Assembly: GCF_020217005.1 (NCBI RefSeq)
Contig: NZ_JAIWOI010000318.1
Location: 1 to 10,000, forward strand
Reading direction: 5' to 3'
Source of the DNA: Rheinheimera sp.
GTDB taxonomy: Bacteria; Pseudomonadota; Gammaproteobacteria; Enterobacterales; Alteromonadaceae
DNA length: 10,000 nt
This document shows, one piece after another, positions 5,680 to 10,000 of this stretch. The position numbers and the translations under genes were made by a program. The notes under the pieces were generated by a model. The model did no database searches and had not been told where the DNA came from. It saw only the letters and a program-made list of their open reading frames with translations. Numbering within the stretch: position 1 is the stretch's first letter; each line of letters begins with the position of its first letter.

Positions 5680-7815
5680 ATGGCGTTACAACAGAAATTC
5701 AGAAAGTTGCCAGTAGTAGTGGCAGTGCAATTGGCTTGTATGATGGGTGTGGCTCAGGCTGCGGATGATAAAGCTGAAAAAGAAATTGAAAAAATCACTG
5801 TAGTAGGCAACTACACTGTGAATGAAAACATTGATACGGCCACAGGTTTAGGTTTGTCTTTGTTTGAAACCCCCCAGTCTGTCAGCGTGATCACGTCTCA
5901 ACGTATTATTGATCAGGGCTTTAGCGGCATTAACGAAGTCATTATCCAAAGTGTTGGTGTGTCAGCTAAACAGCTGGATACCACCCGTAATACCTTTAGC
6001 GCCCGTGGTTTTGATATCGACAAATACCAGATTGACGGTGTGCCTTTAGCTTGGTCTTTAGCGGGTGACTCAGGCGAAACCATTACTGACGTGTCTATTT
6101 ATGAGCGTATTGAAGTAGTGCGTGGTGCTACAGGTTTACTGACAGGAGCCGGTGATCCTTCGGCCTCAATCAACCTGGTGCGTAAACATGCTAATTCAGC
6201 TGAGCTGAAAGGTTATGTCAATGCCGGTATTGGTCGTTGGAACAACAAATTTGCCACTGCGGATCTGTCAACAGGCTTAGATAGTCAGGGTGATTTGCGG
6301 GTGCGTTTTGTCGCTAAAAAAGAAGTAGGCGACAGCTTTATGGATATACCTGAAGACGACAAAACCGTGCTTTATGGCGTGGTTGACGCTGATTTAACCA
6401 ATCAGACCTCTGTCAGTTTTGGTTCCAGCTATCAGGACAATGATCCTAAAGGCTCTACCTGGGGCGGTTTAGCTGCATGGTTTAGCGATGGCACAGCCAC
6501 CAATTGGGACAGAAGCATTACTTCTGCAGCTGACTGGACCTATTGGGCTTCGACCAACGAAAACAGTTTTGCTAATCTGGTGCACAACTTCGACAATGGC
6601 TGGCAGGCCAAAGCCAGCTTTAACAGCACCAAAAATACGGCAGACACTCAATTACTTTATATCTATGGTTCACCGGATAAAGCGACAGGCTTAGGTTTAT
6701 CGCCATGGCCTTACAAAAGCTCAGGAACCAGTAAACAAGACAGTCTTGATCTACAGTTAAAAGGCGACTACCAACTCGCAGGCCGCAGCCATGAGTTTGT
6801 AGTTGGAATGCTCAACAGTGATCAACAAGCTAAAACTGTGACCTTTGCCCAAACTTCTGCTTTTGTGCCAGTGGGTAACTTCTACGAATGGACTGGCGCT
6901 ACTTATCCTGAACCAACGTTCTCCAGCACTTCTGATGTTGCTGTAGATTTAGACACAGAGCAGGATGGTTATTACGCCGCCACACGTTTATCTCTGACGG
7001 ATGAGTTAAAGCTGATCGCTGGTGGTCGTTTATCTAAGTGGGAACGCACTGGTGTCAATTACGGTGTGATTGAGAATTACGGCGATGACAGTGTGTTTGT
7101 GCCTTATGCCGGTTTAATGTATCAGTTGAACGCCAACCACAACGCCTACATCAGTCAGACCGAAATCTTTAAACCACAAAATGCCCGTGTGGAATCCGGT
7201 GCATTTATCGATCCGCTTGAAGGTACTAACACCGAGTTGGGTTTAAAGAGTTCTTTTCTGGAAGGCAAAGTACAAACTGCAATAGCGGTGTTTAAGATTG
7301 ACCAGGATAATCTGGCTCAGGCTATAGGTACTTTCCCTCCTGTAGGTAACAATCTGCCCGAAACTATGTATCGTGCAGCTCAGGGCGTTGAGAGTAAAGG
7401 CTTTGAAGTGGAAGTGATAGGTCAGTTGATGGACAACTGGAACATCTCCGCTGGTTATTCGCAGTTTAAAGCTGAAGATGCGGCTGGTGTCGAAGTAAAC
7501 ACTGATCATCCGCGTAAAAAGCTGAATCTGTTTACCACTTATGACTTTGCCAATCAGCTGGCAGGTTTGGTCGTGGGTGGTGGTATCAGCTGGGAGGATG
7601 AGCAATACAGTGGTACAGCACCAAAAATCCTCTGGCAGGACTCTTACAGCCTGGTTAGTCTGATGGCGCGTTATGAGGTAACAGAACAGTTGTCTGTACA
7701 ATTAAACGTCGACAACCTGTTTGATGAAACTTACTACAGCCAAATTGGTTTCTTTGATCAATATGGCTATGGCACACCTCGTAATTTCACGTTAGGCGCG
7801 ACTTACTCCTTCTAA
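5680..7815 (+). CDS. TonB-dependent siderophore receptor (FhuE/FpvA type)
   Basis: This is a 711-aa outer-membrane receptor. Residues 1-27 are a signal peptide ending in AQA, followed by a TonB box (EKITVVG, 37-43). The plug domain covers about 50-160 with ETPQSVSVITSQRI, RGFDIDKYQIDGVP and ERIEVVRGATGLLTGAGDPSASINLVRK, all typical of siderophore receptors. The rest is a 22-strand-type beta-barrel ending in the motif DNLFDETYYSQIGF and a terminal aromatic residue (TLGATYSF). It should import a ferric siderophore using TonB-ExbB-ExbD energy; a hydroxamate or related ligand is suggested only by the family. I chose the ATG at 5680 because GGGGG lies 5 nt upstream and the signal peptide starts there; an upstream in-frame start at 5644 would overlap the -10 region. 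No siderophore biosynthesis or ABC genes are adjacent. Confidence 0.94.
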   Translation: MALQQKFRKLPVVVAVQLACMMGVAQAADDKAEKEIEKITVVGNYTVNENIDTATGLGLSLFETPQSVSVITSQRIIDQGFSGINEVIIQSVGVSAKQLDTTRNTFSARGFDIDKYQIDGVPLAWSLAGDSGETITDVSIYERIEVVRGATGLLTGAGDPSASINLVRKHANSAELKGYVNAGIGRWNNKFATADLSTGLDSQGDLRVRFVAKKEVGDSFMDIPEDDKTVLYGVVDADLTNQTSVSFGSSYQDNDPKGSTWGGLAAWFSDGTATNWDRSITSAADWTYWASTNENSFANLVHNFDNGWQAKASFNSTKNTADTQLLYIYGSPDKATGLGLSPWPYKSSGTSKQDSLDLQLKGDYQLAGRSHEFVVGMLNSDQQAKTVTFAQTSAFVPVGNFYEWTGATYPEPTFSSTSDVAVDLDTEQDGYYAATRLSLTDELKLIAGGRLSKWERTGVNYGVIENYGDDSVFVPYAGLMYQLNANHNAYISQTEIFKPQNARVESGAFIDPLEGTNTELGLKSSFLEGKVQTAIAVFKIDQDNLAQAIGTFPPVGNNLPETMYRAAQGVESKGFEVEVIGQLMDNWNISAGYSQFKAEDAAGVEVNTDHPRKKLNLFTTYDFANQLAGLVVGGGISWEDEQYSGTAPKILWQDSYSLVSLMARYEVTEQLSVQLNVDNLFDETYYSQIGFFDQYGYGTPRNFTLGATYSF

Positions 7816-7821
7816 ACACTG

Positions 7822-7873
7822 AATGGGGGCCGGTCTCATTGTTAACAGCTAACAAGATGATCTGCCCCCCATT
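7822..7873. terminator. Hairpin between convergent genes (probable bidirectional terminator)
   Basis: AATGGGGGC (7822-7830) pairs with GCCCCCCATT (7864-7873) with one bulged C. Inside it, TTGTTA pairs with TAACAA around a short loop. It starts 6 bp after the receptor stop and ends just at the stop region of the minus-strand carboxypeptidase gene. Neither side has a clean T-run, so efficiency as a rho-independent terminator is uncertain. Confidence 0.55.
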
Positions 7874-7876
7874 TGA

Positions 7877-8812
7877 TTAGGCTAAAGCATAATCCACACC
7901 GGCACAAATCACCGCCACTTGAGCTGCATTGCACTGCTGTGGGCTGGCTTTTGGACTATCCGGATACACTTCTGTTGTCGTGACGAATTTGGCATCTGTC
8001 ATACCACCACATAATCCCAAAGCACGTTTAGGATAATTCACCACACCAAACTGAGCCAGGCGTTCACCTATCAGGCAGCCGTTTTCATCGGCTTCGGCGA
8101 TATGAGTGACCTGCTGCACTGCTTCGATAATAGCGCGCTGAAAACCTGGTTCTGGTTTGTCTGTGTCGCCGACCAGATAAAAACCATCCGGAATATTCCA
8201 GTTATGATTTACAGTGCCATCCCGGGCTGCTTTGGCCGGACGGAATTCGCTGTTATCTGAATCTGTGGTTTCGTGCAGATCGATATGCACTAAGATTTCG
8301 CCGCTGTGCTGGCGGACAAAAGCCATAGCCTTTGTGGCTTCATCCGACTGACTTTCCGCGCCAAATGAACGGTTCGGATCTACGGCTTTTGGATTCCAGC
8401 GGTTGATGGTTTCATATCCCCACGGGCTGATGCAAGGCAAAACCAGCAAGTTGGCTTTGTCGCTGTAACGGCTGAATTCTTCTTTAATAAACTTCAGCGC
8501 ACCTTGCACACCACTGGTTTCATAACCATGCACACCACCTGTCACCAGCACTATGGGTTTATTGGTTTGCCAGTTTTTACTGCGTACCGCAAACAACTGA
8601 TAAACAGGTAAATCAAAAGCGCTGTAATCCAGAGTGCCGTAATTAATCAGTTCAGCCGTATCAGGCAAATACTGTTGAAGTGGTGTTGTCACTTCGTCTT
8701 TATAACTGCGTTTAATTTGTTGTTCACTCAGCCACTGCTGTTTTTCAGCTTCGCCCCAGGGCGTGCCTACAGTGCCTATGTGATAAATAAAGTCTTTTAC
8801 TGGGGTCGTCAT
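7877..8812 (-). CDS. M14-family zinc metallocarboxypeptidase / AstE-AspA-like deacylase
   Basis: The product has 311 aa. Zinc ligands are visible as HGYE (H95, E98) and HIDLHE (second histidine at H180 or H176). DPNRSF supplies the substrate-binding arginine (R148), and TTTEVYP the likely catalytic glutamate (E281). The DPNR plus HIDLHE pattern is shared with the succinylglutamate desuccinylase/aspartoacylase branch of the M14 clan, so the substrate may be a small peptide or N-acyl amino acid. There is no signal peptide, so it is probably cytoplasmic. The ATG at 8812 follows AGGTG. It begins 24 bp after the stop of the FrnE-like gene on the same strand, so the two probably form an operon. Confidence 0.88.
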   Translation of the reverse strand: MTTPVKDFIYHIGTVGTPWGEAEKQQWLSEQQIKRSYKDEVTTPLQQYLPDTAELINYGTLDYSAFDLPVYQLFAVRSKNWQTNKPIVLVTGGVHGYETSGVQGALKFIKEEFSRYSDKANLLVLPCISPWGYETINRWNPKAVDPNRSFGAESQSDEATKAMAFVRQHSGEILVHIDLHETTDSDNSEFRPAKAARDGTVNHNWNIPDGFYLVGDTDKPEPGFQRAIIEAVQQVTHIAEADENGCLIGERLAQFGVVNYPKRALGLCGGMTDAKFVTTTEVYPDSPKASPQQCNAAQVAVICAGVDYALA

Positions 8813-8836
8813 ACCGCACCTTTTTGTTCTTTGTGG

Positions 8837-9490
8837 TTATTCTGTGGCCATTTCATCGGCTATTTGCAGTAGACTGGCCGCCAGAGTCGCTGGGTCTTGT
8901 GCACCGGAAATCAGGTAACGCTGATTGATAACAAAAGCAGGTACTGAACTGATACCGGCTTGCTGGTACTGCGCCTCTTCAGCACGGACTTCGTCAATAA
9001 ATTGTGCTGATTGCAGCACTTTTAACGCTTCTTCAGCATTAAGTCCGGCTTTTTCCGCACATTTTTGCAGAACCTCTGCTTTGGATACATCCTCGGCAAA
9101 GCCAAAGTAGGCTTCAAACAAAGCCTGTTTCATCGCCGTTTGTTTATCAAAGGCTGCGGCCCATTTCACCAGTCGGTGCGCATCAAAGGTATTGCAGGTA
9201 AAACGCTGCTGCATTTTTTCGAAGTTCAGCCCAAGATCGGTGGCAACCTTGATCATCGACTCCTGATTGGCGCGCATTTCCGCTTCGCTGCGACCATATT
9301 TTTTGCTCAGAGCAGGCAAAATGGCTTCGGGGATCAGGTTAGGGTCCGGATTCAGTTCAAAAGCACGCCACTGAATACTGACGTCGACTTTATCTTTGAT
9401 ACTGTCCATGGCTTTCTCAAGCCGGGCATAGCCAATAGCACACCAGGGGCAGGCAATATCGGACACTAAATCTATATGCAGGTTTTTCAT
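8837..9490 (-). CDS. DsbA-family oxidoreductase, FrnE-like
   Basis: The 217-aa product has a thioredoxin-fold DsbA-like domain and no signal peptide. The N-terminus carries the redox motif CPWC (14-17) after a beta-strand, then QWRAFELNPDP, which is typical of the FrnE/2-hydroxychromene-2-carboxylate isomerase-like group. The cis-proline loop is SSVPAF (P184), followed by ISGAQDP. It should act as a cytoplasmic thiol-disulfide oxidoreductase; the substrate is unknown. The ATG at 9490 has AGGA (9500-9497, minus strand) 6 nt upstream, which favours it over a GTG at 9493. The first gene of the probable pair with the M14 enzyme, it has a highly structured leader (9500-9600). Confidence 0.9.
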   Translation of the reverse strand: MKNLHIDLVSDIACPWCAIGYARLEKAMDSIKDKVDVSIQWRAFELNPDPNLIPEAILPALSKKYGRSEAEMRANQESMIKVATDLGLNFEKMQQRFTCNTFDAHRLVKWAAAFDKQTAMKQALFEAYFGFAEDVSKAEVLQKCAEKAGLNAEEALKVLQSAQFIDEVRAEEAQYQQAGISSVPAFVINQRYLISGAQDPATLAASLLQIADEMATE

Positions 9491-9499
9491 CACAGATCC

Positions 9500-9600
9500 T
9501 GAATTAAGGGAATTGGTTTAGATCTGGTTACCTTGAGGCCGAATATCAAGACTCAAGCTGGTTTTTGTCGTAATAACGACGGTGCAATTCCCTTTATTTA
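9500..9600 (-). promoter_or_regulatory. Unassigned structured leader: 16-bp stem enclosing two hairpins, before the FrnE-like gene
   Basis: Arms 9500-9515 and 9585-9600 are inverted repeats: 10 bp perfect (AAGGGAATTG/CAATTCCCTT), then one mismatch and five more pairs, one of them G-T on the plus-strand transcript. Enclosed are GTCGT/ACGAC (9567-9580, four-base loop) and CTTGAG/CTCAAG (9532-9557). Together they form a three-way-junction-like fold. Read from the minus strand, it ends at the Shine-Dalgarno AGGA of the FrnE-like gene. A competing stem, GATCTG (9521-9526) with CAGATC (9493-9498), would bury that site. This is the layout of a translational riboswitch or similar element. I recognise no known family. 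A plus-strand role in the arfA leader is also possible. Confidence 0.5.
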
Positions 9601-9688
9601 CACAGCAGCTTCAAATAAATCCAGATCAGTAATTTACTACCGCAAGTTTTGGCTCTACACTTTGCGCGTTTTTTACACAGGAGGCCTT

Positions 9689-9883
9689 ATGGCAAAAAAA
9701 TCAACGGCAGAGCATGGCCGCGGCGAAATCCGGGATAATGCACTCAAAGCTTTAGTGACCAGCAAATTATTTCAGTTGCAGGTGGTGAAAGCGAAAAAAG
9801 GCAAAGGCTCCTACAGCCGCCAGAAGTTTAAACAAGGGCAGAAGTATGATGATTCTGCCCTTTTTGTTGCTGTCGCCCGCTAA
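9689..9883 (+). CDS. arfA: Alternative ribosome-rescue factor ArfA
   Basis: The 64-aa basic protein has the ArfA core: GRGEIRDNALKALVTSKLF (10-28) and VVKAKKGKGSYSRQ (32-45), closely following the E. coli pattern (KGQIKDNAIEALL...KGKGSY.R). ArfA binds ribosomes stalled on nonstop mRNA with an empty A site and recruits release factor 2, as a backup to tmRNA. The ATG at 9689 follows AGGAGG (9679-9684). An intrinsic terminator lies inside the gene (9834-9866), so most transcripts should lack the stop codon at 9881. The translated product would end near residue 58-59. This fits the known control in which tmRNA tags truncated ArfA for degradation, so that ArfA accumulates only when tmRNA fails. 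Confidence 0.93.
   Translation: MAKKSTAEHGRGEIRDNALKALVTSKLFQLQVVKAKKGKGSYSRQKFKQGQKYDDSALFVAVAR
9834..9866 (+). terminator. Intrinsic terminator inside the arfA coding sequence
   Basis: AAGGGCAGAA (9834-9843) and TTCTGCCCTT (9853-9862) form a perfect 10-bp hairpin with a nine-base loop; its GC core is followed by a T-run (9861-9865). It ends about 16 nt before the arfA stop codon. Premature 3' ends in arfA are known in other gammaproteobacteria, so the position is likely functional. Confidence 0.9.
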
Positions 9884-10000
9884 TTTTCTTCATTTCCCTC
9901 TTTAGTATTCAGCTCAGGTTCAAGCCTTAAGCTTCATTCTGCTTCATCAGGTAGGTTGTGACTTACCCGCAACACTCTCATTTTCAACCCACTTATGCAT
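9884..10000. other. No supported feature after arfA
   Basis: No RNA gene, promoter or convincing coding region is visible. On the minus strand, short open frames run in from the right edge (one ends at 9948-9950), but they are too short to tell from chance. Confidence 0.4.

Noticed and set aside
7243-7701. Long minus-strand open frame inside the TonB receptor gene
   Set aside because: It is antisense to the strongly supported receptor coding sequence and has no recognisable domain or ribosome site.
9533-9688. N-terminal extension of ArfA from an upstream ATG
   Set aside because: The AGGAGG ribosome site and ArfA family start are at 9689. The upstream part is the structured intergenic region with no protein resemblance.
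9948-10000. 3' end of a minus-strand gene entering from the right edge
   Set aside because: Only about 17 codons are visible, and another minus-strand frame is open even further (about 21 codons), so no frame can be chosen.

Overview
The window looks like chromosomal DNA of a gammaproteobacterium of the Alteromonadales/Rheinheimera type. This rests on an ArfA ribosome-rescue gene (a gammaproteobacterial family), a NasR-type NIT-ANTAR antiterminator, a Fur-type TonB receptor and moderate GC content. The genus is an inference from overall protein character, not from a marker gene. I see no tRNA, rRNA, insertion sequence, CRISPR array or phage gene.

Region 1 (1-4160) is a nitrate/nitrite assimilation control locus. 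On the minus strand, a formate/nitrite-transporter family channel gene (1605-2459) is followed, through a TGATG stop/start overlap, by a fused PP2C phosphatase / Ser-Thr kinase gene that runs off the left edge. Divergently, a NasR-like protein (NIT nitrate sensor plus ANTAR RNA-binding domain, 2877-4160) is encoded on the plus strand. The DNA between them holds a very good sigma-54 (-24/-12) promoter reading towards the transporter. It is followed by a leader of about 140 nt with a small hexaloop hairpin and a long intrinsic terminator that share sequence and so exclude each other. The inferred circuit is as follows. Nitrogen limitation activates the sigma-54 promoter. Without nitrate or nitrite, transcription stops at the leader terminator. 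With nitrate, NasR binds the leader hairpins and the transporter-kinase operon is read through.

Region 2 (4163-5041, minus) is a periplasmic solute-binding-protein-like gene that converges on nasR with a 2-bp gap. Region 3 (5195-7873, plus) holds a single-domain FKBP peptidyl-prolyl isomerase with its own promoter. After it comes a TonB-dependent siderophore receptor whose promoter is overlapped by a probable Fur box, then a GC-rich hairpin between convergent genes.

Region 4 (7877-9490, minus) is a probable two-gene operon: a FrnE-like DsbA-family oxidoreductase and an M14-type zinc carboxypeptidase/deacylase. Its leader contains a striking unassigned fold: a 16-bp outer stem enclosing two hairpins and ending at the Shine-Dalgarno sequence. 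Region 5 (9689-9883, plus) is arfA, with a perfect intrinsic terminator inside its coding sequence, so its own mRNA should be nonstop. Nothing supportable is seen in 9884-10000.
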